A stretch of DNA of 64,000 nucleotides. It comes from Aeromicrobium senzhongii. GTDB lineage: Bacteria; Actinomycetota; Actinomycetes; Propionibacteriales; Nocardioidaceae. Below are positions 26,401 through 35,475 of the stretch, in pieces; within the stretch, counting starts at the first letter, position 1, and every line of letters begins with the position of its first letter. The stretch is from positions 1,488,001-1,552,000 of the forward strand of contig NZ_CP060587.1 in NCBI RefSeq assembly GCF_014334735.1, in the 5' to 3' direction. Both the position numbers and the translations under genes were made by a program. Below the pieces are notes generated by a model. That model was not told the origin of the DNA. It worked only from the letters and a program-made list of their open reading frames with translations, and made no database searches.

Positions 26401-28947
26401 CTACCTCTTGAACGTCACCGTCGCGATGTACGTTCCGGACAGGTCAGAGTTACGCACATTCACACCGATAGCGTCCCAATCGGGGCGCATCATGGCCGCG
26501 TTGTGAGTTGGAGATGATTTCCACCCACTGATCCACGTGTGTACCTGTTCGAGGTTGAACAAGGTGTTGCGTCGGTTCCCACCCACGGGGGTTGACTCGG
26601 TGAGGATCTCTCCCGCTGTTCGAACGGGAGCCCCGCATCGGCGAGCCGTCTCAGCCTTCGCGGCATCTTCATTCAGGTGGACGAATCCACCCATGTGTGC
26701 GGCTGAAAGGGCTCCGTCCATCGTGAAGTGGGCGCCGTAGAACAGGATGGACCCATCGGCTTGACGGTCCAAGCATTCCTCGCGGGGGAGACGCGAGAGC
26801 CCATGCGATGCCCGGTAGTCATTGACAGCCGCGATGGTCGCGTCTTCCATCTCGGTGATCTGGTTGCGGTCGAGACGGTTGGTGTCGCCCGGCTTACCCG
26901 CGAACGCGATGTAGGTCCACACGTCTCCACGGAAGTCCCGGTAGGAACGGAAAGTCGCCGTGTACCCGCGCGCCAGATGCGTCGCGACCGCTCCTTCTGC
27001 CGCCCAGTTCTTCGCGTACTTGGATGTGATTCCACCCTCGGTTCGGGTTTCGAGGACTGGCTCGTTGAACAATTCGTTCACGATGGCGTCGGCTGTGCCG
27101 CCCTTGGACGCAAGTACGAAGCCTTCCTCGTACCCCTCTTCGCAACCACTGTTGGCGAACGCTTCGTACTTGCCGCCCCACATGGTGTTATCCCGGGAGG
27201 GGCTGGCTGCGTAGAAGTTGTAGATGGACTTGTTCTTGGTGCGGTCTTCGGCCTTGGACTTCGCCCACCTCTCAACGGCATCTTGGAGGCACGCATCGGC
27301 CTCGGTCCACACGGGGTCACCCTCGGTCCAGAATCCCTCCTCACGGCGGGTGTCGATGAACGTCGATGAACGGGCAAGTATCTTGGCTCGCACGTCTGCC
27401 GCGAGGTTGGTGACCTCCACGGGGGCCTTGTACGGCATGTCGTCGAGGATGACGCCAGCGTACGTCCACACATTCCCTCGGTAATCACGGTAGGAGCGGG
27501 TGACGATGCGGCCCTCGTCGTGGGTGAGGGCGTAGTTGATGCGGTCCTTGGCGGTGGTTCCGCTGTCCCCGCGAAGGACACCGGTCGTCAGGTCGGCGGC
27601 GATCTGCTCGGGTGTCTTGGCGTTGGAGTAGGTGAAGAACTGCTTGTAGAGGTTCGGGCAGTCGAGTGGTTTGGTCGTCCACTGACGTTCGTCGGGGTTG
27701 GTCTGACCGGTTGCCATCGTCTTGGCGCGGGCGTCGATCTCGGTGGTGATGCACGCGTCGGCGGTCTGCACGTTCGCGCCAGTCGGAGTGGTCTTGGCGG
27801 CCACCGCGTCGGTGACCTGCTTGTCGAACGCGTCGGTGCGCACCGGTGTGGTGTAGCGGGGGTGCTCGAACGTGACGACGGCGACGGCCCACAGGGAACC
27901 GTCGTGGTTCCGGTAGACGCTCAGGGCGACTCGGCCGCTGCTGGCTGCGAGCGCGTCAGCGATGGTGCGAGGTCCGGTCGTGGTGGGTCCGGTGACACCG
28001 TTCAGCAGTTCGGTGGCGATGTCGAGGGGCGGGTTCATGGGCCATGCGTCGGTCGCGGCGGACAGGACGAGAGACTCGTTGTACGGGTCGCAGGTCGTGA
28101 CGTCGGCGGGAACACCGGTCAGGGTCCGGGTGGTCGCGATGTTCTTGGCCCACTGGTTCGCGAGCCCGGCCACGCACGAGTCGCCGTCAACCCAGCCGGA
28201 CGGGCCGGGGATGGTCAGTTCGTGACGGAGCCAATCCTTGACGCCCAGCAGGACGTTTGGGTCAGCAGGAACCGGCGGCGGGGGAGGAGTGGGAGTCGGG
28301 ACCGTGGTGGGGACCGTGGTGGGAGCGGTCGTCGGGGCGGGCGTGGTCGGTGCCGTCGTAGGAACCGTGGTGGGCGCGGGAGTGGTCGGGACAGTGGTGG
28401 GGGCCGGGGCAGTCGGGACAGTGGTCGGGGTCGGCTTGGGTGCCGGGGCGGGCTTCTTCACGACAGGCTTCTTCTGCCCGACGAACAGGACCGTGTACGT
28501 GCGACCCTTCTTCTTGTCCCGGTACGTTGCCGCGCCGTACACCTTGTGCTTGGCCGAACGGATCGACTTCTTGTACTCGTGTGTGCGGCGAACCCGCTTC
28601 ACGACACGGGACTTGGTGCTCTTGGACGACTGCTTCACGAACACCATGTGCACGTGGGCGAGTCCGCACTTCTTCGCGACCGTCTTGCGGTTCACCTTGT
28701 AGAAGTTCTTGCCCCGCTTGGCTGAACGGTTCGCCTCGTACCTCGCCTGCTTGCGAAGGCACGAGTTCGCCGTTTCCTTGCCCTTGGTGCGGTTCTGGGA
28801 GACGAACGACTTCTCGACCGTCTTCGCGATCGAGGACACCTGTGAAACCTTGCGCCACTTGACAGCATTCGACGCTCCAGCCGTAGCAACCACCATCGCC
28901 AGAACTGTCGCCATTACGACGACGAACTTCACTGATGCCCGAGCCAT
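26401..28947 (-). CDS. Giant secreted multi-module CAP-like protein 1
   Basis: 848 residues from MARASVKFVVVMATVLAMVV, chosen over an upstream start because GGGGAAG lies about 8 bases before it and it begins a signal peptide (cleavage near GASNA). Order: Lys/Arg-rich module (about 30-160), Thr/Pro linker of TTVPT units (about 166-228), then four related modules. Each module begins with a Cys-containing helix (CLQDAVERWAKSKA, CITTEIDARAKTMA) and ends with a strand like SYRDYRGNVWTYAGVI. The last module resembles a CAP domain (HNAAMMRPDWDAIGVNV). Probably extracellular or wall-bound; function unknown. Paralogue of the next giant gene. Confidence 0.75.
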   Translation of the reverse strand: MARASVKFVVVMATVLAMVVATAGASNAVKWRKVSQVSSIAKTVEKSFVSQNRTKGKETANSCLRKQARYEANRSAKRGKNFYKVNRKTVAKKCGLAHVHMVFVKQSSKSTKSRVVKRVRRTHEYKKSIRSAKHKVYGAATYRDKKKGRTYTVLFVGQKKPVVKKPAPAPKPTPTTVPTAPAPTTVPTTPAPTTVPTTAPTTPAPTTAPTTVPTTVPTPTPPPPPVPADPNVLLGVKDWLRHELTIPGPSGWVDGDSCVAGLANQWAKNIATTRTLTGVPADVTTCDPYNESLVLSAATDAWPMNPPLDIATELLNGVTGPTTTGPRTIADALAASSGRVALSVYRNHDGSLWAVAVVTFEHPRYTTPVRTDAFDKQVTDAVAAKTTPTGANVQTADACITTEIDARAKTMATGQTNPDERQWTTKPLDCPNLYKQFFTYSNAKTPEQIAADLTTGVLRGDSGTTAKDRINYALTHDEGRIVTRSYRDYRGNVWTYAGVILDDMPYKAPVEVTNLAADVRAKILARSSTFIDTRREEGFWTEGDPVWTEADACLQDAVERWAKSKAEDRTKNKSIYNFYAASPSRDNTMWGGKYEAFANSGCEEGYEEGFVLASKGGTADAIVNELFNEPVLETRTEGGITSKYAKNWAAEGAVATHLARGYTATFRSYRDFRGDVWTYIAFAGKPGDTNRLDRNQITEMEDATIAAVNDYRASHGLSRLPREECLDRQADGSILFYGAHFTMDGALSAAHMGGFVHLNEDAAKAETARRCGAPVRTAGEILTESTPVGGNRRNTLFNLEQVHTWISGWKSSPTHNAAMMRPDWDAIGVNVRNSDLSGTYIATVTFKR

Positions 28948-29192
28948 ACTGTTCTTCCCCCTGCACGCGGTGTGGCGTCTGAGCCTAATGCGTCCAAAGT
29001 AAATCAAGGGGCTTAACGTTCAATCGCACGTTTCTACGGTTTGCCCTCGACGAGCCGTCGGTACCCTGTGACCCCACGAAAAGTACGTCAGGCCATCTGA
29101 ATGCGGTGCGAACGGCCAGGTGCCTCTTGGCTCGACGAGTTCCTTGCACGAGTCGTTCGTTGTCTGGTGGTGAACCTGGACGGACGGGTTCA

Positions 29193-29405
29193 TCAGAAGC
29201 TCGGCCATTTCCCGACGGTGCGTCGACATCGATGATGGACTGAGCGATCGCCCGAGGCGCCACGGTCTTCACGCTGGGCTTGCTGCCGGTGCCGATCGAG
29301 GACGTCCTCAGACGACGGGGGAGCGGGCGCGAAGACCGGCGGCGCCACCGGTGGGACAGCACCGAACGGGGGCGCGGGTGGTCGTGGAGTCTGGGCATCG
29401 CTCAT
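29193..29405 (-). CDS. Small Pro-rich protein, paralogue pair member 2 (possibly frameshifted)
   Basis: 70 residues from MSDAQTPRPPAPPFGAVPPV, with a strong AGGGAGGG ribosome-binding site. Sits downstream of the second giant gene just as member 1 sits downstream of the first. After VLDRHRQQAQRED the similarity to member 1 (ALAESIL) continues in another frame (AIAQSIIDVDAP), so this copy may carry a frameshift. Unknown function. Confidence 0.35.
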   Translation of the reverse strand: MSDAQTPRPPAPPFGAVPPVAPPVFAPAPPSSEDVLDRHRQQAQREDRGASGDRSVHHRCRRTVGKWPSF

Positions 29406-29467
29406 GCCCTCCCTATGCGACGAACGAATCGTCACATGGCGTACCGCCGCGTTGGCGGCTCCCTAGT

Positions 29468-31933
29468 TCAGTCGGTCACGCTGGCGGTCACCACGTAATA
29501 CCCGGCGCGGTCACTGTTGCGAACCTCGAGACCGATCCGCTTGGCGTCCCGGCCTCGAAGGTACGGGTCGTGGGAGCCGGACTCCTTCCAGTTCTGCACG
29601 AACCGCTGCGCGAGTTCACGAGCGAACTGGTCTGACCCGTTGTTGTACTTGCCCGAGGAGGTGGTCATGATCTCGGCGGCGGACTTCACATTGCACCGCT
29701 TGAACACCTCAGTAACCGTCTTGTTCCCGGGGTCGCGGTGCTCGATGTCTTGGAACCCGAACGAACCATCGACACGGAATGTCCCAGCGAACATGATCGA
29801 TCCGAGGACCGCTTCGCGGATACAGGAGGAGTTCGTGAGCGGGGTCAGACCGCCAGATGTGGTGCGGTAAGCGTTGATCTCGCTGACGACCGATTCTTCG
29901 GCGATCTGGATCTGACGCGGGGTGAGGCGAGTGACGCCCGGCTCACCATCGAAGTCGTGCACGGCGATCATGTACGTCCACACGTCGCCGCGGAAGTCAC
30001 GGAACGACGCGACGGAGATGGGGCGAGCCGAAGTGAGAGTGTCATCGACGGTGCGGCGCGCTCCCCACCCGCGGGCGTAGAGGTACTTGCCCTCCTGAGT
30101 GAAGGTCGGAGACTTGTAGATCTCGTCGGCGATGCTGACGACGGAGTTCGATTTGGTCGCGATCACGTAACCGGCGTGGTGACCGTCGGCGCAGCCGCTC
30201 GACGCGAAGGTCTCGTCCATGCCGCCGTAGGTTCGCAGAAGGGGTTTTTCTTCAATGCGAGGAGCCGAAGCGGCCTTCCAGTCGTCGTAGTAGTCCTTGT
30301 TCTTCGCCTTGGACTCAGCGATCGACTTCGCCCAATCTGCGGCCTTGGACTCCATGCAGGGATCAACGCTCGGCCACGATGAAGCGCCGGAGCGGGTCAG
30401 CAGTTCAGTCTTCAAACCGGTTTCGATGTCGGTCGCTCGCGTCGGCGCCTTGTACGGGTAGTCGTCGAACACGACAGCCATGCCGGTCCAGATGCGACCG
30501 CGGTAGTCCTTGTACGAACGGACCGCGATTCGACCCTCCTCGGTGGTGAGCGCCTGACGGATCCGGTCGGCGGCATCGTTACTGCGATCGGTGTTGCGAA
30601 CGACGCCCGTAACAGTGCCGGTGTGCAAAGCGGTCGCAATGGCCGTCGGGGTGTCGGCCGTGCTGAACTTGTGGAACTGCTCGTACAGGTCAGGGCAGGC
30701 GAAGTTACTGTCGTCCCACTGGCGACCGGTGTCGGTCTCACCTGTGGCGATCGACTTCACGCGGCGGTCCATCTCGTTGACGATGCAGTCACCCGGGGCG
30801 CGGACCTGCGCCTCGGGGCCACCGTACGCCTCGACGTTGTTCACGATGGTGTTCGTGGCCGGGTTAGTGACCGGGGCCGTGTAGACGGGGTGCTCGAACT
30901 TCACGACGAGGTGCGCGACGTACTTGCCGTCACGGGTGGGCGTCTCAGCGACCTTCACGAACACAGTGTCGCCTGTCTTCACATCGGCGAGTGAGCGAGA
31001 ACCGGTCAAGCCGGTGTTCGGGTTCGTCTCGGTGTGCTTGCGGTCGAGCCGGAGCCCGTCCATGAGCGCCCCGGCGGCCAAGGTGACCATCGCGTCGGTG
31101 TCACCGAGGAACGGCTTGTTGAACTCGGCCGTGGTGACGAACCCGTACGGTCCGCACCCGATGCTGGCGAACGTGGCGGGGTTCGTGCCGAGGTTCTCAG
31201 CGCACGCCGGGAGCGGGGTCGTGAGGGTCACGCCGTGGTTGCGGCTGATCGCGTCACGCAGCGACTCCTGTACCCGCCCAGCGGGCGGCGCTGCAGGGAT
31301 CGGGGGAGCGGTCGGCTCGGTGGTGGGAATCGTGGTGGGGACGGTCGTCGGCACCGTTGTCGGCGTGGTTGTGGGGACCGTGGTCGGCACGGTAGCCGGG
31401 GTGGGCTTCGGCGTCGGCTGGGGAGCCGGGGGCTTCGGTGCAGGCTTCGGCTTCACGATCGGGCGACCCGCGAGCATGACGGTCCACGCACGCTTCGTCT
31501 TCTTGTCCCGGTACGCGCCCGCCCCGTACGAACGGTTCGCCGAACGGATCGCCTTCTTGTACTCGGCGTTCTTGCGGGTCGTCTTCACGATCTGCGACTT
31601 CGACTTCACGTTCTTCTTCGACACCCGGACGATGTAGACGTGCGAGACCTTGCACTTCTTCGCCCACCCGGCGCGGTTCGTCTTACCCCACTTGCCGTTC
31701 TTGGCCGAGTTCTTGGCGTGCGAGGTCGCCAAGGATGTGAGGCACTTGTTCTTGGCTTCGGCAGGTGAGACCCGGCGGTCCTTCTTGAACTGCTTGGCGA
31801 CAGCGTTCGCGGCGGACCCGTACGAGGAGACCGGGTGCTTCGAGGCAGCCGTCGCCGCCCCAGTGGCCAGGCTCAAGAGCACAGCCAGGGTTGCAATGAT
31901 GATTGCCAATCGTGCCTTGAGTTGGTTCACCAA
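29468..31933 (-). CDS. Giant secreted multi-module CAP-like protein 2
   Basis: 821 residues if the TTG at 31933 is used, 820 from the adjacent GTG, which has GGGG six bases upstream. Signal peptide LKARLAIIIATLAVLLSLATGAATA, a strongly basic first module (about 30-160), a Thr/Pro linker (about 160-215), then four modules with motifs SYKDYRGRIWTGMAVV and SFRDFRGDVWTYMIAV. Ends IGLEVRNSDRAGYYVVTASV, like the CAP C-terminal strand. Same architecture as the 26.4-28.9 kb gene, so the pair plus their small downstream ORFs arose by tandem duplication. Confidence 0.75.
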   Translation of the reverse strand: MVNQLKARLAIIIATLAVLLSLATGAATAASKHPVSSYGSAANAVAKQFKKDRRVSPAEAKNKCLTSLATSHAKNSAKNGKWGKTNRAGWAKKCKVSHVYIVRVSKKNVKSKSQIVKTTRKNAEYKKAIRSANRSYGAGAYRDKKTKRAWTVMLAGRPIVKPKPAPKPPAPQPTPKPTPATVPTTVPTTTPTTVPTTVPTTIPTTEPTAPPIPAAPPAGRVQESLRDAISRNHGVTLTTPLPACAENLGTNPATFASIGCGPYGFVTTAEFNKPFLGDTDAMVTLAAGALMDGLRLDRKHTETNPNTGLTGSRSLADVKTGDTVFVKVAETPTRDGKYVAHLVVKFEHPVYTAPVTNPATNTIVNNVEAYGGPEAQVRAPGDCIVNEMDRRVKSIATGETDTGRQWDDSNFACPDLYEQFHKFSTADTPTAIATALHTGTVTGVVRNTDRSNDAADRIRQALTTEEGRIAVRSYKDYRGRIWTGMAVVFDDYPYKAPTRATDIETGLKTELLTRSGASSWPSVDPCMESKAADWAKSIAESKAKNKDYYDDWKAASAPRIEEKPLLRTYGGMDETFASSGCADGHHAGYVIATKSNSVVSIADEIYKSPTFTQEGKYLYARGWGARRTVDDTLTSARPISVASFRDFRGDVWTYMIAVHDFDGEPGVTRLTPRQIQIAEESVVSEINAYRTTSGGLTPLTNSSCIREAVLGSIMFAGTFRVDGSFGFQDIEHRDPGNKTVTEVFKRCNVKSAAEIMTTSSGKYNNGSDQFARELAQRFVQNWKESGSHDPYLRGRDAKRIGLEVRNSDRAGYYVVTASVTD

Positions 31934-32034
31934 TGCCCCTATGTCCGCGATCGCAAAGGGTCACGACGTTTGCGTCGCGCGCTGATCGCCAGACCCCGAG
32001 AACGTGCCAACAGTAACGTGAGAACCACTGGCCA

Positions 32035-32322
32035 CTAGGGGAAAATGTTCAGCCTTCCGACCGATCCCCCGGAAACAGACGCCGATCCGAACCATGAAGA
32101 CCGGGCGAGCTCCGACTCGAGACTGGATGAAGCGATCCAGACGCTGGCGCTGAACGCGGCGATGTCCTTGGCAACTTCGACGACATCCTTGCGATGGTCG
32201 AAACCGAGCGTCGCCTCGTAATCGAGGTTCGCGTTCAGCTCCGTGCGCAATAGGCTCATCAGTTTCTCGTGCGATACCACGGGTTCGGCGGCGATCGCAG
32301 ATACGTCTGAAGCCTCGCTCAC
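32035..32322 (-). CDS. Small hypothetical protein
   Basis: 95 residues, GTG start, beginning 4 bases after the stop of the Mrr-like gene, hence probably in its operon. N-terminal half is helical (EKLMSLLRTELNANLDYEATLGF, DVVEVAKDIAAFSASVW); the C-terminus is Ser/Gly-rich. No family recognised and no signal peptide. Could be a small partner of the upstream nuclease. Confidence 0.45.
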   Translation of the reverse strand: MSEASDVSAIAAEPVVSHEKLMSLLRTELNANLDYEATLGFDHRKDVVEVAKDIAAFSASVWIASSSLESELARSSWFGSASVSGGSVGRLNIFP

Positions 32323-32326
32323 GCTG

Positions 32327-33385
32327 TCATCCCGCTTCTTCGTCCAGCACCCAAGCGCGCTTCATGGGGATGAGGCGTTGCGTCTCCTCTGGCAAGACGT
32401 CGTACGTTTCAAATAGTTGGTCCAGCACCTGTTCGGCCTCCCATACGCGAATTGAGAGGCGGTTCGTACGGATCTCACGCCGTGCCGCTGCGTTTAGGCC
32501 GCCCCACGCGACGAGAAGTCCTTGCGACGCGCCTTGTGTGGAGATTGCGCCCTGCAGCCCGCGCACCACGAGGGCGCTCACCTGAGACTCTTCTGACTTG
32601 ACTTCGACGACGACTCTGGGGTCATCGAGTCCGAGCGGGCCGCTGCCAGCGAGGATGTCGACTCCGCCGTCTGGACCTTCGGGCGACACCTCACAGGTGA
32701 AGCCTTTGGTTCTGAGGATGTCAGCGACGAGGTGAGTCAACTTGTGGCCCTTGAAGTTCTCGATGAGGTGTGTCTGGACACGATCACGTACCGCCTGCAG
32801 AGTTGGTGTCGCCACCGGGTCCGTGACGTCTTCGGTGTCACCGTCGACGGGTTCTACATTGCCAATTCGTCGCGGTCCGGGCACGCCTGAGGCTCCCGGG
32901 TCGATTCCGGTCTCGAGGACTGAGCGGAGGCGGTTTTCGGCGGAGTTCCTCACGGCCCGGAAGATCGTCATCGCGCCGCCCAAGGTGTAGAGCAGGTCGT
33001 CCTTGATCGCTGCCCGCGCCACGTCTGTGCGTCTCCAATCGACGCCAACTTGATGTCGCCGGCTGGGGTCCGGCTCAGCAGCGTCGTAGGAGTACGACGA
33101 GGTGCAGATTCCAATCGCGATCTTCTTCGTCGTCTTCATCGGCATGACGACCACGTCGCCCGGCTTGATGGTGTTGCGGAGTGCATTCAGTTGGCCGGTG
33201 AAGTTGTAGATCTTGCCTTGAGCCTCACCGGGGTACCCGTCCTCGACCGCAGCCTGAATCTCGGCGCGGGTCGTCAGAGACTGGAGCGACCCGACCTCAT
33301 GAAATCCGCCACCTGCGCGCCCTCCGTCGAGGCCCCACTGTTCGCGTTCCCCGGCAACTCCGGCTCTGACAATCCATGCGGTCAC
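32327..33385 (-). CDS. Mrr-type restriction endonuclease (PD-(D/E)XK)
   Basis: 352 residues from the GTG that overlaps the TAG of the preceding small ORF. The N-terminal half (VTAWIVRAGVAGEREQW, NALRNTIKPGDVVVMPMKTT) is the DNA/target-sensing region seen in many Mrr-related proteins. The C-terminal catalytic domain has FKGHKLTHLVADILRTKGF, then the active-site Asp in GPDGGVDIL and EVKS in VVVEVKSEESQV, followed by QGAISTQGASQGLLV. Expected to cleave foreign, probably modified, DNA. No methyltransferase is nearby, which fits a type IV system. Confidence 0.85.
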   Translation of the reverse strand: MTAWIVRAGVAGEREQWGLDGGRAGGGFHEVGSLQSLTTRAEIQAAVEDGYPGEAQGKIYNFTGQLNALRNTIKPGDVVVMPMKTTKKIAIGICTSSYSYDAAEPDPSRRHQVGVDWRRTDVARAAIKDDLLYTLGGAMTIFRAVRNSAENRLRSVLETGIDPGASGVPGPRRIGNVEPVDGDTEDVTDPVATPTLQAVRDRVQTHLIENFKGHKLTHLVADILRTKGFTCEVSPEGPDGGVDILAGSGPLGLDDPRVVVEVKSEESQVSALVVRGLQGAISTQGASQGLLVAWGGLNAAARREIRTNRLSIRVWEAEQVLDQLFETYDVLPEETQRLIPMKRAWVLDEEAG

Positions 33386-33580
33386 TAGTAGTTCTCTCTG
33401 TTGTAGACGTACGCCTTCGTGGAACACGGTGCCACCAACAGGAATCCATTCTTCTTCAACACCGTGCGGAGTCCCTTGCGGGGGACGACCTTGTCGCCCG
33501 GTTTGCTTTTCGGCCCATCCGGCGGGGGCCACCTGTTTGACGATGGTGTCAACGTCGAGGCCCACCTGTTCAACCACCTC
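33385..33580 (-). pseudogene. Small ORF upstream of the Mrr gene, apparently frameshifted
   Basis: The first part reads VVEQVGLDVDTIVKQVAPAG in one frame from a GTG near 33580. From about 33505 the coding-like frame shifts by one to read KPGDKVVPRKGLRTVLKK, NGFLLVAPCSTKAYVYN and then TAG, which overlaps the GTG of the Mrr gene. Both segments have normal codon bias. A single-base indel in an A-rich run near GAAAAGCAAA would join them into a protein of about 65 residues. It may be a sequencing error or a true mutation. Function unknown. Confidence 0.45.
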
Positions 33581-33596
33581 TGTGGACGGAGACTTC

Positions 33597-33613
33597 GATA
33601 AATACTAGTTATC
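33597..33613. repeat. 17-bp palindrome, right copy
   Basis: GATAAATACTAGTTATC, 15 of 17 bases identical to 26125-26141. It lies exactly between the divergent Mrr-side operon and the plus-strand defence genes, 95 bases upstream of the preferred start of the next gene, so an operator role is also possible. Confidence 0.5.
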
Positions 33614-33707
33614 ACAGGCAATGTCCCGTCTCGGCGCGCCGGTCGAGGATTGTGGCTCGGGCACAAGGCATGATGCTGTCTTGTCCGCGTTGAAGGGATC
33701 CTGCTCG

Positions 33708-34541
33708 ATGTACAACCTGCTAGTCGGCTTCCCTGAGGGCTCTGCCCACGCAGGACGCGTCTTCGAGTACACCCCTGACAGTGTGAAGGCGAAAGTGGCT
33801 CCGGGCGGTGTGCCAGATCTGACGGCGTTGATGGGACTGCCGACGTTGGTGATGCCCGAAATCAGAGAAGGTGAGCCGGAGGTGGCGCGTCTGGGGCGGA
33901 TCCTCAATCTCGCACGTCATGGATCCACTTACACCTTCCAATTCGTGCCCGACGCCAATGTGACACCTTTGCCGCTCGAGAAGATGCTGGCAAACGCTGA
34001 CCGCTGGGGCATGCAGGATTTCGAGTTCTACCGCACCCACTGGGCCGTGAAGGACGTCGATGCATACGCCGCAATGTGGGGCACGGTGGCGGGTCAGTCG
34101 ATGCCGGGCCCGAAGGCGTTTCAACTGCCAACCGACAAGCTTCAGTCTCATGACCTGGTCGCTGTCATGATGCCGTTCGACGCGAAGTTCAATTCGGTCT
34201 ATGAAGCGTTGCGCGGAGCGGCAGCCGAAGCGGGGATGCAGTGTCAGCGGGCCGATGACATCTGGAAGAACGAACACATCTTGGACGATGTGCTGGAGCT
34301 CATCTGGACTGCACGGGTAGTAGTGGCTGACCTGACTGATCGCAACGCAAACGTCTTCTACGAAACCGGTATCGCTCACACCATCGGTCGAGACGTCGTG
34401 TTGATAACTCAGAACATGGAGCACGTGCCGTTCGACCTGCGAGCGATTCGAGCGCTGAACTACTACCCCAATAGTGAAGGCTTGGACCACCTGAAGGACG
34501 GGCTGCGAACGAGGTTGAAGACGATTCTCGCTAGTTCCTGA
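33708..34541 (+). CDS. Nucleoside 2-deoxyribosyltransferase/TIR-like effector protein
   Basis: 277 residues from MYNLLVGFPEGSAHAGRVFEY, chosen because AAGGGA precedes it; an ATG at 33621 is an alternative. The C-terminal half (from about residue 150) contains VAVMMPFDAKFNSVYEAL, then DDVLELIWTARVVVADLTDR and NANVFYETGIAHTIGRDVVL. This Rossmann-like fold with Glu in YETG matches the deoxyribosyltransferase/TIR-like group of nucleotide-hydrolysing effectors found in defence islands. The N-terminal half is probably a sensor. First of three plus-strand genes that all look like defence proteins. Confidence 0.65.
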   Translation: MYNLLVGFPEGSAHAGRVFEYTPDSVKAKVAPGGVPDLTALMGLPTLVMPEIREGEPEVARLGRILNLARHGSTYTFQFVPDANVTPLPLEKMLANADRWGMQDFEFYRTHWAVKDVDAYAAMWGTVAGQSMPGPKAFQLPTDKLQSHDLVAVMMPFDAKFNSVYEALRGAAAEAGMQCQRADDIWKNEHILDDVLELIWTARVVVADLTDRNANVFYETGIAHTIGRDVVLITQNMEHVPFDLRAIRALNYYPNSEGLDHLKDGLRTRLKTILASS

Positions 34542-34581
34542 GGTCGCTTGGACTGCAGCATTCGCAGGCTACGGCGAGGCG

Positions 34582-35322
34582 ATGTTGATGGGTCACAATG
34601 TGCGGGTGAGTACGATGACCGCGTCCCAAGCCCGTGAACTTTGGTTGGCTCTGGTGGATAACGCATCGCGACTAATCGCAGATGCGCACCTCCTTCTGAA
34701 GCAATCGCCGGGCCGGGCTCGCTCCCTCACGGTCTTGGCTGAGGAGGAGTTGGGTAAGGCGCTTTGGCTCTATGACGAGTTCAATTCGCTCTGGAATGTC
34801 GGGTCCAGTGAGCAGCGCACGGTCGAGCGGTTCAAGGCAGACGGTCGCAACCACGCTCGCAAGTATTTCGAAGCGATCGTGTTCGGGCGTGAACTCGCCA
34901 TGTTCTGGGGGGACTTCTCGGACATTCCCGGGCCGGGAGATGGCGAATCGATCGAAGAGTTCCAAGCCCGAGAGGCCGTCGAGGCGGAGAAGGGGGCGAA
35001 AGCAGCCAACTTAGCCAAACAGGCTGGCTTCTACGTCGATGTTGCACCTGACGGCTCGGTTACGTCGCCTGCCTCGATCGAAGGCATCGGAGTAGCAAAA
35101 GACCTCGAGCGGGCGGCCAAAGTTGTCGAGATGCTCCTGATACGGGACCACAGCCGAATGAAGTTCGAGGCAGAGGTGCCCTACGAGGGCACTCACGAGC
35201 AGCAGTTCCGTCTGCTGCCGGTCTCGCATCCCGAAGAGTTCAGCGCGGCGAGAGAGACCGCCTGGCCGGGCAGCCACGAGACGCCCACGCCCGACTCGGA
35301 GTCCGAGTCGAACCAGAACTAA
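34582..35322 (+). CDS. AbiV-family abortive infection protein (HEPN fold)
   Basis: 246 residues; start codons at 34582, 34606 and 34615 are all possible, and the conserved region begins ASQARELWLALVDNASRLI. It contains the AbiV pattern AHLLLKQSPGRARSLTVLAEEELGK followed by a helix with His (RNHARKYFEAIVF), as in HEPN_AbiV proteins. AbiV of lactococci blocks phage translation and causes abortive infection. It lies 40 bases after the deoxyribosyltransferase-like gene and 150 bases before another HEPN-type gene. Confidence 0.72.
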   Translation: MLMGHNVRVSTMTASQARELWLALVDNASRLIADAHLLLKQSPGRARSLTVLAEEELGKALWLYDEFNSLWNVGSSEQRTVERFKADGRNHARKYFEAIVFGRELAMFWGDFSDIPGPGDGESIEEFQAREAVEAEKGAKAANLAKQAGFYVDVAPDGSVTSPASIEGIGVAKDLERAAKVVEMLLIRDHSRMKFEAEVPYEGTHEQQFRLLPVSHPEEFSAARETAWPGSHETPTPDSESESNQN

Positions 35323-35475
35323 CGACGTTTCCGCCCACTCGCACTCATTTGAAGTGACCGTCGGACGGTCGAACAGGAGAGTTCCGTCGCTGCGGGTTGT
35401 TAGCGCGGGCTGACGGGCACACCGGGTTTGAGGCTTCCCCCGCGATCCGTCCGAGGGGTCTGCGACGCTTCCACC

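Noticed and set aside
28262-28450. Short tandem repeats resembling a CRISPR or minisatellite
   Set aside because: They encode the Thr/Pro linker of the giant CAP-like protein; unit lengths are short, in frame and without unique spacers.
31290-31440. Second block of short tandem repeats
   Set aside because: Same explanation: a coding TTVPT linker in the paralogous giant protein.
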